Source: Aerococcaceae bacterium DSM 111021 (GTDB lineage: Bacteria; Bacillota; Bacilli; Lactobacillales; Aerococcaceae). Taken from it: a DNA stretch of 64,000 bases. The notes below the pieces were generated by a model, which worked only from the letters and a program-made list of their open reading frames with translations, did not search any database and was not told the origin of the DNA. The translations under genes and the position numbers were made by a program. The stretch covers positions 868,001 to 932,000 of the forward strand of contig JACCEK010000001.1 in NCBI GenBank assembly GCA_020112395.1, written 5' to 3'. Below are positions 6,930 through 16,012 of this stretch, in pieces (position 1 is the first letter of the stretch; the number at the start of each line of letters is the position of its first letter).

Positions 6930-6967
6930 AAAAAAGCAAAGTGCGCCGAAGTTCACTTTGCTTTTTT
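6930..6967. terminator. bidirectional terminator, end of ABC exporter operon
   Basis: AAAAAAGCAAAGTG pairs perfectly with CACTTTGCTTTTTT. It lies directly after the stop of the second exporter gene and is symmetric in A/T tails. Confidence 0.88.
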
Positions 6968-6968
6968 A

Positions 6969-8753
6969 TTATGCTTCTTCTTGTAATGATTGAAGTCGAT
7001 ACATATCGTAATACGTACCTTCCAATTCAATTAATTCATCATGACGGCCTTTTTCAATGACACGTCCTTTATGTAAGACATAAATTTTATCTGCATTCTT
7101 GATTGTTGAAAGACGGTGAGCAATAACAATTAACGTTGCTTGCTCTCGTATCTTCTCAAGACTTTGTTGAATATATTGTTCTGTTTCTGTATCAATATTG
7201 GCAGTCGCTTCATCTAATATCAGAATACGAGGGTTACGAATGATTGTCCGCGCAATGTTAATCAATTGCTTCTGACCCGCTGATAATGACGATCCACCTT
7301 CACTAATTGGAGAATGATACCCTTCTTCTAAAGTATTGATAAAATGATCAGCTCCTGTAAATTTGGCAGCATCAATCACTTCTTCATCTGTGTAATTCCC
7401 ATGTAAGCGAATGTTATCAAAGAAGTCACCATAAAACATGAATGCATCTTGTTGTACAAGCCCTATCTGAGAGCGGATGCTTTTCTTTGAATGATTACGA
7501 ATATCTTGTTTATCGACAGAGATAATACCTTCTTGATACTCATAGAAGCGCATCAATAAGTTGATGATTGTACTCTTTCCGGAACCAGTATGGCCCACAA
7601 TAGCAATCATTTCTCCCGGTGCCACTTCTAACTCAATATCTTTCAATACATTATGTTCACCATCATATGAGAAATATAAATCATCGATATTAATTTGCCC
7701 AGTAATTTGAGTGTCCATTGCATCTGATGTAGGTATAGGCTCAGTATTGTCATCATCCAGTAAAGCCATGCCTCGTGAAGCCGATACGAGTCCATCTTGA
7801 TAAATGCTCAAGCTGTCTAGCATCCCTCCAATTGGGTGGAAAAATGACTTCGAATAAGATGTAAAAGCGTAAATAATTCCTATATCAACGAGAGATCCAG
7901 CAATGAGTTGCGAAGCAAAGATCCAAATAACAATGACTAAAACAATTTGTTCAATCAAATTAATCGCTGGCATTAATAGTATCGCATTCATCTTGAACAT
8001 ATTCGTTCTCGCCATTAAGTATTCTTGATTGACCTCATCAAATTCTTCTTTCATTCGCTCAGTTTGGTTAAACTGTTGAATCAGCCACATTCCCATAGTT
8101 GACTCACTTAACCTAGCATTCACTTTACTTAAAGCTTGTCGCATCCGCCTGTAAATAACCGTACTAATCTTTTGGTATACATATATTAATACAAAAACCA
8201 CCGGGATAAAGGCCATGAACACCCAAGACATAGATGCACTCAAAGAAAACATTGCAACAGCTATCATTGTCGCATTAATAAAGCCATCAAAGAATGTCAA
8301 GAAGACATTCCAAAATTCTTTAATTGTTTCTGTATCGTTGGTTACGCGAGATACAACTTCACCATTTGGCGTTTTGTTAAAGTAATCTAAACTCAACGTC
8401 CCTAATTTGCGGTAAATATTATTACGCATATTCGCTACCGTATGTTCAGAAGCTAATTTGAATGTAAAATCTTTAAGATAAACTATAATCATTCTTAGAA
8501 ATAATAGGACTAAATAAGTTCCTGCAACTTGTAATGTTACTTGTATTGTTGCTGAACTTGTTGATAAGTAATCATCTATATATTGTTGAATAATAATTGG
8601 TAAGTAAGCTGATAAAGCAGAGGCAAAAGTCATCATCACAATTGAAACAATAAACCATTTAATTTCTGACTTCGCAAACGAGAATAGGTAACGTAAAATA
8701 CCCCATTGTTCTTTCAGTGAGAAGTTTGTTTTCCTTTGTTTCGTATTACTCAT
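6969..8753 (-). CDS. ABC exporter half-transporter, canonical Walker B subunit (YheH/BmrD-like)
   Basis: This 594-residue subunit joins six membrane segments (about 35-310) to an ATPase domain. Walker A is GHTGSGKST (387-395) and Walker B is ILILDE (510-515) with the catalytic Glu. The signature motif is LSAGQ rather than LSGGQ (490-494). Its start overlaps the end of the upstream exporter gene by eight bases, the usual arrangement for heterodimeric exporters of the BmrCD/LmrCD type. The partner has the opposite defects, so the pair should form one consensus and one degenerate ATP site. The likely role is drug, lipid or peptide export. Confidence 0.9.
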   Translation of the reverse strand: MSNTKQRKTNFSLKEQWGILRYLFSFAKSEIKWFIVSIVMMTFASALSAYLPIIIQQYIDDYLSTSSATIQVTLQVAGTYLVLLFLRMIIVYLKDFTFKLASEHTVANMRNNIYRKLGTLSLDYFNKTPNGEVVSRVTNDTETIKEFWNVFLTFFDGFINATMIAVAMFSLSASMSWVFMAFIPVVFVLIYVYQKISTVIYRRMRQALSKVNARLSESTMGMWLIQQFNQTERMKEEFDEVNQEYLMARTNMFKMNAILLMPAINLIEQIVLVIVIWIFASQLIAGSLVDIGIIYAFTSYSKSFFHPIGGMLDSLSIYQDGLVSASRGMALLDDDNTEPIPTSDAMDTQITGQINIDDLYFSYDGEHNVLKDIELEVAPGEMIAIVGHTGSGKSTIINLLMRFYEYQEGIISVDKQDIRNHSKKSIRSQIGLVQQDAFMFYGDFFDNIRLHGNYTDEEVIDAAKFTGADHFINTLEEGYHSPISEGGSSLSAGQKQLINIARTIIRNPRILILDEATANIDTETEQYIQQSLEKIREQATLIVIAHRLSTIKNADKIYVLHKGRVIEKGRHDELIELEGTYYDMYRLQSLQEEA

Positions 8754-10509
8754 CTACTTCACCACTTTCTGAAATTTTTTGGTCCAATTGTTGTTGGCGG
8801 AACATATTATCGTACCATCCTGCTTGAGTTAATAATTCCTCGTGTGAACCTCTTTCACTAATATGTCCTTGGTCTAGAACAAGAATTTCATTCGAACGCA
8901 TAATCGAACTAATCCGGTGAGTCGCTATAATTGTAATACCACTCTTACGGAATTTACGTAAATTTGATAAAATTCTTTGTTCAGTTTTAGCATCTACTGC
9001 CGATAGCCCATCATCCATAATTAATATTTTGGGATTCATAGCAAGTGTACGGGCTATGGAGATGCGTTGCTTCTGCCCTCCAGATAGACTCACTCCTCGT
9101 TCCCCAACTAAAGTGTCATAACCTTCTGAGAACTCTAAGATATCTTCATGAACATCCGCAATTTTCGCATAGTATTCCACTTCTTCTTGAGACATGTCCG
9201 GTCGACCAAAACGAATATTCTCACGAACAGTTGTTGAAAATAGTAAATTATTTTGTGATATGTAACCTACGCGTTCATTTAATTCTATCATATCAATCTT
9301 ACTCAACGGTGTATCATCAATCAGAATTTCACCAACTTTAACGTCAAAATTACGTACCAGTAAGTTAAAAAGTGAACTCTTTCCAGATCCTGTTCGTCCA
9401 ACGATTCCTAAAGTATCCCCTTCTTTTAATTCAAAGTGAATATCTTTAAGGATGATTACATCTGAGTCTGGGTAGCTGAATGAATCAATATCAACTTTTA
9501 AATTGTCATACTCTAAACCTTTAACAGGATTTGGCGCATTAACAACAGTTGCTTTCGCTGATAGCAATTCAGTAACTCGGTCATAACTCGCATTCCCACG
9601 CTCCATCGTATTGACTAAACGTCCTACCGCAAGTAATGGCCACGTCATATTACCTAGATAACTTAAGTAAGCAATTAAATCCCCTAACGTAATTCGACCA
9701 TTTTGAATAAAGTATGTCCCAAAGATAATTGTTAATACATAAGTTAATCCGGTAATAACATCAATCACAGGTGTATAGGCCGAATCAATTCGGAATACTT
9801 TCTTATTCTTCTCAACCACATTATCTGTTTCTTTAACAAAATCTCGGTAATCGTCTTCCTCTTCACCAAAAGCTTTAATAACTTTCATCCCCGATACACT
9901 TTCTTGTACATGGTCATTCATTTGTGAGAATGATTGAAGTGAGCCACGAAAATACTTATTAATTAACTTCCCAAGATAATGGGCTACAAAAATTAATAAT
10001 GGAAAAGGTATGATAGTAAGCAATGTTAATTGCCAGTCAATGATAAATAACATTGAAAATAATGTTACGACTGTAATGGAAAGAGAGTCAGTTAAGGTAA
10101 TAATCCCCCCACCAGCAACAAAGCGTAAAGCCGCTAAGTCATTGGTTGCATGGGCCATTAAGTCTCCAGTTCGATATTCACCATAAAACTTCTGATCCAT
10201 CTTAGTAAAATGATCAAACAAACGATTTCGCATAATCGCTTCTAATAATGTTGAATTTCCGAATAAATTACTACGCCACATATAGCGTAAACCGTACATA
10301 ACCAATCCAATAATAAGTAACAAGCCAGTTTGTTGCGTTAAACTCGTCCAAGTAATACTACCCCTTGCCATCTCATCAACTAGATTCCCAATAATTAAAG
10401 GAATGGATGCAGATAATAAAGCACAAGCAATCAAACCACTAATTGCAAGTGTATAAGTCTTCCATCTCAGTTTGAAGAACCAGCTTAATTTTTTAAATAT
10501 TTGAAACAT
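8746..10509 (-). CDS. ABC exporter half-transporter, degenerate-site subunit (YheI/BmrC-like)
   Basis: This 587-residue subunit is first in the exporter operon. Membrane segments occupy about 18-300. Walker A is GRTGSGKSS (371-379) and the signature is the consensus LSGGQ (475-479). Walker B is ILIMDD, with Asp500 in the place of the catalytic Glu, followed by GLSAVDAKTE. This Asp is typical of the YheI/BmrC/LmrC side of heterodimeric multidrug exporters. The canonical Glu is in the partner gene. No regulator is adjacent. Confidence 0.9.
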   Translation of the reverse strand: MFQIFKKLSWFFKLRWKTYTLAISGLIACALLSASIPLIIGNLVDEMARGSITWTSLTQQTGLLLIIGLVMYGLRYMWRSNLFGNSTLLEAIMRNRLFDHFTKMDQKFYGEYRTGDLMAHATNDLAALRFVAGGGIITLTDSLSITVVTLFSMLFIIDWQLTLLTIIPFPLLIFVAHYLGKLINKYFRGSLQSFSQMNDHVQESVSGMKVIKAFGEEEDDYRDFVKETDNVVEKNKKVFRIDSAYTPVIDVITGLTYVLTIIFGTYFIQNGRITLGDLIAYLSYLGNMTWPLLAVGRLVNTMERGNASYDRVTELLSAKATVVNAPNPVKGLEYDNLKVDIDSFSYPDSDVIILKDIHFELKEGDTLGIVGRTGSGKSSLFNLLVRNFDVKVGEILIDDTPLSKIDMIELNERVGYISQNNLLFSTTVRENIRFGRPDMSQEEVEYYAKIADVHEDILEFSEGYDTLVGERGVSLSGGQKQRISIARTLAMNPKILIMDDGLSAVDAKTEQRILSNLRKFRKSGITIIATHRISSIMRSNEILVLDQGHISERGSHEELLTQAGWYDNMFRQQQLDQKISESGEVDE

Positions 10510-10743
10510 GATATCCTCATTTCTTATATGTATTATTCAACTTAATAAGTTCATCCTTTATAATAGCGATAGCTATCAGTGTCTGTCAACAGTCATTGGG
10601 TGCTAAATGAGTATTTTTTATACCTATCAATATTAGATAAAATTCAAACTTAATTTATGCCCATTTCACTTGAATTAATCTTCCAGCTACTTACTCATAT
10701 ATTTATTTGATATAATTAAATAAATAAAATTTGGGAGGCCATA

Positions 10744-11646
10744 ATGAAATCTTTAATGAGGAAAGCTTTAGGTATTGGTAGTCTTTTAGCACCCATCTGG
10801 TATGCAATTTATGCATGGCCACAATCTGACGAAGCAATGCCGTTTTTTGAAAAGAACCGAACTAGACCTTATAACATTGCTCATAGAGGTGGCGCAGCCT
10901 TAGCACCCGAGGAAACGCTTGAAGCATTTGCTAAAGCGGACGAAGCTGGAGCGGATATGTTTGAATACGATGTACATATTACGAAAGACGGACATCTTAT
11001 AGCGAGTCACGATCCAACCGTCGACCGTATTACAACTGGCACAGGCTATATTAATGAGATGACTCTCGAAGACATAAAATCTTTAGATGCTGGAGCAAAA
11101 TTTATTGATTCTGATGGCAACCATCCTTATCAAGGACAAACTGTCCAATTAGCAACAGTTGAAGAAATTTTCTTACTCTTCCCGCGCAAAAAAGCTGTTA
11201 TAGAATTAAAAGATACGAATAATCCCGCTCTTTATGAAGAAATGATTCAAGAAATGTGGCGATTAATCCAACAATATCATATGGAAGATAAAGTGATTGT
11301 CGCAAGCTTTGATCATAAGATTAATCAGCGATTCAAAGAGATATCAGAAGGTCGCGTTGCGATTGGTGCGGGTGAAAGCGAAGCAACTTCTTACTTAACG
11401 AAGATGATGCTTAAGCTCAATGGCATTGCGCATACGGATGCTGAAGCTTTCCAACTACCTCTTGAACAGCATGGCTTAGACCTTACTCAAAAGAATATCA
11501 TTGAAGGTTCTCGTAAACGTGGTATCGCTGTCTATTATTGGACGATTAATGATGAAGCAACCATGCGTGAGTTGATCCGTAAAGATGTGGATGGGATTAT
11601 GACAGATAATCCGGAGATGTTGGGGAGAGTTTTGGATGAGTTATAA
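10744..11646 (+). CDS. glycerophosphodiester phosphodiesterase
   Basis: This 300-residue enzyme hydrolyses glycerophosphodiesters to sn-glycerol 3-phosphate and an alcohol. Active-site motifs are AHRGGAALAPEETLEAF (His47, Arg48, Glu56/57), FEYDVHITKDG (Glu74, Asp76) and ASHDP (His89). The C-terminus reads YYWTINDEATMRELI then VDGIMTDNPE, normal for the family. A weak hydrophobic N-terminus (7-24) may anchor it to the membrane. The gene follows GGGAGG, and a TATAAT lies at about 10712. The next gene overlaps its last 11 bases. Confidence 0.9.
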   Translation: MKSLMRKALGIGSLLAPIWYAIYAWPQSDEAMPFFEKNRTRPYNIAHRGGAALAPEETLEAFAKADEAGADMFEYDVHITKDGHLIASHDPTVDRITTGTGYINEMTLEDIKSLDAGAKFIDSDGNHPYQGQTVQLATVEEIFLLFPRKKAVIELKDTNNPALYEEMIQEMWRLIQQYHMEDKVIVASFDHKINQRFKEISEGRVAIGAGESEATSYLTKMMLKLNGIAHTDAEAFQLPLEQHGLDLTQKNIIEGSRKRGIAVYYWTINDEATMRELIRKDVDGIMTDNPEMLGRVLDEL

Positions 11647-12145
11647 GATCCACATAATCGGGTCTATCGGAAGCGGAAAAACGACTCTTGCTAAAATGAT
11701 TTCAGAGCAGTTAAATGTTCCCCACTTTGAATTGGATAATGTTGTTTGGATACGACTCGCTTCTGGCGATAAAAAGCGAACTGATTATGATAGAGATTTG
11801 TATTTACAGGAAATCGTAAATACTCAATCTTGGATTATAGAAGGTGTTCATCATAAATGGATTTCTAAATCACTTGAAGAGGCTGATCAAATTATATTTC
11901 TAGACATAAGCTTACTAAAAAGAAGATGGCGAATTATCCATCGCTTTATCAAACAAAAATTTGGTGTTGAAAAAGCCAATTATAAACCTTCATTGAAAAT
12001 TCTAAAATTTTTGTATAATTATAACACAGTATTTGAGCATAAAAGTAAGCCAGAAATTTTATCTGTACTTTCTGACTATAAAAACAAAGTGGTCTTTATT
12101 AAAAATGATCAAGATATAAAACATTATTTGAACCATTTAACTTAA
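11636..12145 (+). CDS. FlaR-like P-loop kinase-type protein (adenylate kinase-like fold)
   Basis: This 169-residue protein starts MSYKIHIIGSIGSGKTT, a Walker A loop at 9-17. It continues with PHFELDNVVWIR and WIIEGVHHKWI, the pattern of proteins annotated as DNA topology modulation protein FlaR or AAA-family nucleotide kinases. The real substrate of this group is not established. It overlaps the glycerophosphodiesterase gene by 11 bases, so the two are probably co-translated. The gene is more AT-rich toward its 3' end than its neighbour. Confidence 0.7.
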   Translation: MSYKIHIIGSIGSGKTTLAKMISEQLNVPHFELDNVVWIRLASGDKKRTDYDRDLYLQEIVNTQSWIIEGVHHKWISKSLEEADQIIFLDISLLKRRWRIIHRFIKQKFGVEKANYKPSLKILKFLYNYNTVFEHKSKPEILSVLSDYKNKVVFIKNDQDIKHYLNHLT

Positions 12146-12232
12146 GCCTTACAAAGAATAAATATTTTTCTACTAAACGACACTGTTTGATGAAACTCTC
12201 ATCTTTCTGAGTCATTCTCGAACTTTTCTCAA

Positions 12233-12282
12233 TAAAAAAATACCTCACTCCCACAAGCCACCACAGCTAGGGGAATGAGGTA
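12233..12282 (-). terminator. minus-strand terminator-like hairpin
   Basis: Read on the minus strand, TACCTCATTCCC pairs with GGGAGTGAGGTA (one G-T pair) and is followed by seven Ts. It would act as a second stop behind the aldo/keto reductase gene. Confidence 0.65.
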
Positions 12283-12388
12283 TCGCACAAATAGCCACTT
12301 GGGCTATTTGATATAATTAATTATAACACGAATAGATATAATCTCCAAAAATTTCTATCCACTAAATAGTTATCTAGACTACAAGAAA

Positions 12389-12436
12389 CAAACCGTCGAG
12401 CAAACCACATTTATCAGGTTTGCTCGACGGTTTTCA
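12389..12436. terminator. terminator of aldo/keto reductase gene
   Basis: CCGTCGAGCAAACC pairs perfectly with GGTTTGCTCGACGG. Short T-rich tails lie on both sides. Confidence 0.85.
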
Positions 12437-12465
12437 TTAACTCTTAAGAGCTAATACAATTCAGT

Positions 12466-13452
12466 TTAATTTATAACCGCTTCAATCATAGCCAATTCTT
12501 CTTTGCTAAAGTCTAAATTATCTAATGCTTTCACGTTACTTTGTAACTGGCTCAAACGGCTTGCGCCTACTAGAACACTCGTAATGATAACATCACGTAA
12601 AATCCAGGCTATCGTCATCTCTGCTAGACTTTGACCACGTTGCGATGCAATATCATTCAGTTTTCTCACTTTATCAATCATTGAAGCAACATTCTCTTCA
12701 GATAGGAACGGACTGTCACTTCGATGTGCACGAGAATCTTCTGGCACGCCATTTAAGTAACGATTTGTTAATAAGTCTTGAGATAAAGGACTGAAAGCAA
12801 TCGCGCCTAATTCTTCTTCAACTAACACATCTTTTAAGCCATCTTCAACCCAACGATTAAACATACTGTAACTGGGTTGATGGATAACAAAAGGTGTACC
12901 TTGCGCTTTTAGAATATGAGTCATTTTCTTCGTATCTTCTGCAGAATAGTTCGAAATACCCACATACAAAGCTTTTCCTTGTCGCACAAGTAAGTCCAAT
13001 GCATGTGCTGTTTCTGTTAACGGCGTGTCACTGTCTGGACGGTGATGATAGAAGATATCTACATAATCTAACTCAAGCCGTTTTAAACTTTGATCACAAC
13101 TTGCAATGATGTTTTTCTTAGAACCCCACTCATCATAAGGTCCCGGCCACATATAGTAACCAGCTTTCGATGAGATAATTAATTCATCACGATATGATTT
13201 TAAATCCTCTTTTAATATACGTCCAAAATTAATCTCAGCACTACCCGCTGGTGGACCGTAATTGTTTGCTAAATCAAAATGCGTAATTCCCATATCAAAG
13301 GCCCCATGAATAATTTCACGTTGATTGCTTAAAGAATCTACATCTCCAAAGTTATGCCATAAACCAAGCGAAATTGCTGGTAATTTTAAGCCACTATTAC
13401 CAACACGGTTATAAATCATTTTCTCGTATCGTTGTTCATTTGCAATATACAT
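12466..13452 (-). CDS. aldo/keto reductase, YghZ-like
   Basis: This 328-residue NADPH-dependent reductase belongs to the YghZ (L-glyceraldehyde 3-phosphate reductase) group. The catalytic tetrad is visible as Asp60 and Tyr65 (THFDLANNYG), Lys96 (SSKAGY) and His136 (YHHRPD). The group-specific N-terminal reading YNRVGNSGLKLPAISLGLWHNFG and the insertion MWPGPYDEWGSKKNI are both present. It would reduce small aldehydes such as methylglyoxal or glyceraldehyde 3-phosphate. A cre-like site lies about 80 bases upstream, suggesting catabolite control. It is monocistronic. Confidence 0.88.
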   Translation of the reverse strand: MYIANEQRYEKMIYNRVGNSGLKLPAISLGLWHNFGDVDSLSNQREIIHGAFDMGITHFDLANNYGPPAGSAEINFGRILKEDLKSYRDELIISSKAGYYMWPGPYDEWGSKKNIIASCDQSLKRLELDYVDIFYHHRPDSDTPLTETAHALDLLVRQGKALYVGISNYSAEDTKKMTHILKAQGTPFVIHQPSYSMFNRWVEDGLKDVLVEEELGAIAFSPLSQDLLTNRYLNGVPEDSRAHRSDSPFLSEENVASMIDKVRKLNDIASQRGQSLAEMTIAWILRDVIITSVLVGASRLSQLQSNVKALDNLDFSKEELAMIEAVIN

Positions 13453-13533
13453 TGAATCTTCCTCTCAATATAAAATATTCTTCTCTCAGGAAAAATATTT
13501 TCACTTACTACTCTAAATTGATAGCGAATTTGT

Positions 13534-13547
13534 TGTAACCGCTTTTA
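13534..13547. promoter_or_regulatory. cre-like site (possible CcpA operator)
   Basis: TGTAACCGCTTTTA matches the degenerate catabolite-responsive element TGWAANCGNTNWCA at all but one position. It lies upstream of the aldo/keto reductase. Confidence 0.4.
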
Positions 13548-13728
13548 TTATTTTATCTTATAATTAGAATAATGACAAAATTAACTTACTGAAAACACTA
13601 TTACTTATTAAAAAACTTGATCCCAAAAAATTAATCTTATTATGTGGTGTCTCAGTAGCAGAAATCTGATTTTTCAATGTGTCATCAACATTTCCAACTT
13701 TATATTTTACCAATTAATTAAGAAAAAA

Positions 13729-13770
13729 GAAAAAAAGATGAATCGCCTCAACAAGCGACTCATCTTTTAA
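13729..13770 (-). terminator. terminator of pyruvate oxidase gene
   Basis: On the minus strand, AAAAGATGAGTCGC pairs with GCGATTCATCTTTT with one G-T pair, followed by a T-rich run. Confidence 0.8.
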
Positions 13771-13794
13771 TCATTAATCTATTATTTCAGAAAA

Positions 13795-15575
13795 TTATTT
13801 AGCTACTTTAGAATCTAATCCTTCAGCTTTTAAGTATTCACTGAATGGTACTAAATCTTCTGCTTCATATTTCTCTTTATAAGCTTTAATTTCTTCTGCA
13901 CTGTAAATTGAAGCATCTAATTTCAATGTTTCCACTGGAATTGGACGATCTTTAGTAATCTTCGCGTCAATTACAACAGTATTACCTTCTTTGTATGCTT
14001 TAACAGCATCAGCCATTACTTGATCCATATCTTCGATACGGCTTACTGTGAAACCAACTGCACCTTGTGCATCCGCAATTTTAGCGTAGTCCACATCTGT
14101 AAACTCAGTACCAAACGTGTTCGTGTTCGTATCTTCATATTTGTTTTGATGAAGCCGTACTCAGTATTCGTGAATACTACGTTGATTACTGGCATGTTGT
14201 AGCTTACGTTAGTAACAACATCTGGATAATTCATAGAATACGCGCCGTCTCCCATTAAGTTCCAAGCTTGACGATCAGGATAAACATTCTTAGCCGCAAT
14301 CCCACCAGGTATTGCGATACCCATTGATGCGAATAATGGAGATGTTCTCCACATGTTCTTAGGTGTCATGTGTAAGTGACGAATAGATGTTTGAGTTGAG
14401 TTACCAACATCGATTGAGTAGATAGCATCTTCGTCAGCGTGTTTGTTAATAGCATTGTACACTTGATAAAGTTGTAGAGCACCAGATTCTTTTTGCTCTA
14501 ACTTGTTCATGTATTCACGCCAGTTTTCAATGTTCTTAAGGTTAGCGTTCCACCATGCTGATTCTTCAACAGCTGTTACTTTTTCTAATAATGAGTGAAC
14601 TGCTTCACCAGCATCACCAAGAATTGCAACATCTGCATCGTGGCGTTTACCAAGCATCACTGGGTTGTTGTCAATTTGGATGAAGTTTTTAATGTTTGAG
14701 AAAGTACCTTCTATTTCAGCAAATGGGAAGTTCGAACCAACGAATAATACTGTATCTGCTTCTTTAACAGCTTCGTTAGCTGGTTTCCAACCTACACGGT
14801 AAGTAGAACCAGTTAAACCTTCAAAGTCCCATTCGAATGTTTCGAAGTTTTTACCTGTAGTAATAACTGGTGCTTTAAGTTTACGAGATAGTTCTTGAAC
14901 TGCTGGACCATGTCCCATAGTTCCGATACCTGCATAAATTACAGTACGATCTGAGTTGTTTAATAATTCAACAGCAGCATCGATGTCTGCTTCATTAATT
15001 GCAGATGAAACGTAATCACGGTAGCTATGACCAGTTGAATAGAATGCATCGTTATCAATTTCGTGGAAACCAAAGTCACCAGGTACTTCTAGTACAGCAA
15101 CTCCACGTTTAGCGATAGCAGTACGAATAGCTTCGTCAACTAATTTTGGTAATTGTTCAGCATATGCAACACGGCGGTTATATACTGCAATGTCTGCGAA
15201 CATTGGAATTTGGTTTAGTTCTTGGAAAGCATCCATGTTTAATTCTTTTAATGGACGAGATCCTAAGATAGCTAATACTGGCGTATTATCCATAGCTGCA
15301 TCGTAAAGTCCATTGATTAAATGAGACGCACCTGGTCCACCTGATCCAACACACACACCTAATTTACCACCGAATTTTGATTGCATAACGGCAGCCATTG
15401 CCCCTACTTCTTCGTGTTTTACTTGAATAAATTTAATGTCTGTATCTTCTTGCTCACCTAAAGCTTCCATTAATGGAGCCAAAGTTCCTGAAGGAATACC
15501 ATAAATTGTATCGATATCCCATCCTGCCATAACTTTTAGTGCAGCTGTACTAATTTTAGTTTTTCCGTCTGTCAT
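13795..15575 (-). pseudogene. pox: pyruvate oxidase, interrupted by a single-base frameshift
   Basis: Pyruvate oxidase (TPP, FAD) converts pyruvate, phosphate and O2 to acetyl phosphate, CO2 and H2O2. The upstream frame (15575 to about 14146) has [47 protein letters not shown] and [14 protein letters not shown] C-terminal motifs. After NTEYGFIK the frame runs into unrelated residues and stops at 14043. The missing C-terminus ([20 protein letters not shown] through [10 protein letters not shown]) continues in another frame to 13795. Restoring one A in the ATCAAAAC run near 14142-14148 rejoins them to about 590 residues, the family length. It may be a real mutation or a sequencing indel. Confidence 0.85.
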
Positions 15576-16012
15576 TCTAATAATCTCCCTACATAAATTT
15601 TTCTAAAAATAACTCATGTATGATATTATCACTTTAAATTTTAAATACAAGAGAAACTTGACATTTAAGCCTTTATGAATTTTTTTTATAAGTTATTAAT
15701 AAAAAAGCTCCTTACAAACCTAGGTATTTTGACTTCTCTTTTATCAAAAAACAAGTGTTTTCTCCTGTTTCATTTGGTCCATTAATCTGTACTACTTTAT
15801 TGTCTAGACAAGATTCCATCAATTATGTTTAGCATTTTATATTTGTCAATTAATTGGAATATTGACCTCTTGTCTATAAATTGATAGATATTTAATTCGG
15901 TTTATGCTCATCATGATTGATACCGCTCCATACAAAAAAAGCTACGAACCTTTAGATTAAAAGGCTCGTAGCTTTTTTGACTTGTTACTAGTAGTGGGGT
16001 TTAAATTTTATT
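15576..16012. other. intergenic region between guaA and pyruvate oxidase
   Basis: This 437-base gap has no gene. It holds a plausible minus-strand promoter for pyruvate oxidase at about 15620-15655 (TTGTAT and TAATAT, 16 apart), AT-rich sequence, and the guaA terminator. Confidence 0.55.
15933..15978. terminator. terminator of guaA
   Basis: AAAAAAGCTACGA pairs with TCGTAGCTTTTTT, with an inner CCTTT / AAAGG extension. T-runs flank both sides. Confidence 0.88.

Larger units (their letters stand above)
6497..6968. other. intergenic region with two terminators and a candidate small RNA
   Basis: This 472-base gap holds the LysM-CAP terminator, a promoter-like sequence, about 200 bases without a convincing gene, a strong hairpin at 6877-6902, and the ABC exporter terminator. 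A 16-codon frame (MGIYRLNEKELILSNS) with AGAGG upstream lies at about 6788-6838, but it resembles nothing I know. Confidence 0.6.
12146..12465. other. tail-to-tail intergenic region with stacked hairpins
   Basis: This 320-base gap between converging genes has no gene. It holds three hairpins: a minus-strand terminator-like stem at 12233-12282, a perfect AAATAGCC / GGCTATTT stem at 12289-12309 without a T-run, and a strong terminator at 12389-12436. Confidence 0.6.
13453..13794. other. intergenic region, promoter of aldo/keto reductase and 3' end of pyruvate oxidase
   Basis: This 342-base AT-rich gap holds no gene. I see the cre-like site at 13534-13547 and the pyruvate oxidase terminator at 13735-13768, and nothing else. 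Confidence 0.6.

Noticed and set aside
12289..12309. Perfect AAATAGCC hairpin as a third terminator
   Set aside because: Neither strand has a T-run after it, so it is listed only as part of the intergenic region.
14100..14160. Programmed -1 frameshifting in pyruvate oxidase
   Set aside because: No X-XXY-YYZ heptamer or downstream structure is evident, and the family is not known for recoding. A one-base indel is simpler.
14020..14202. 60-residue plus-strand frame across the pyruvate oxidase frameshift
   Set aside because: It is a shadow of the oxidase with no family resemblance and no promoter.
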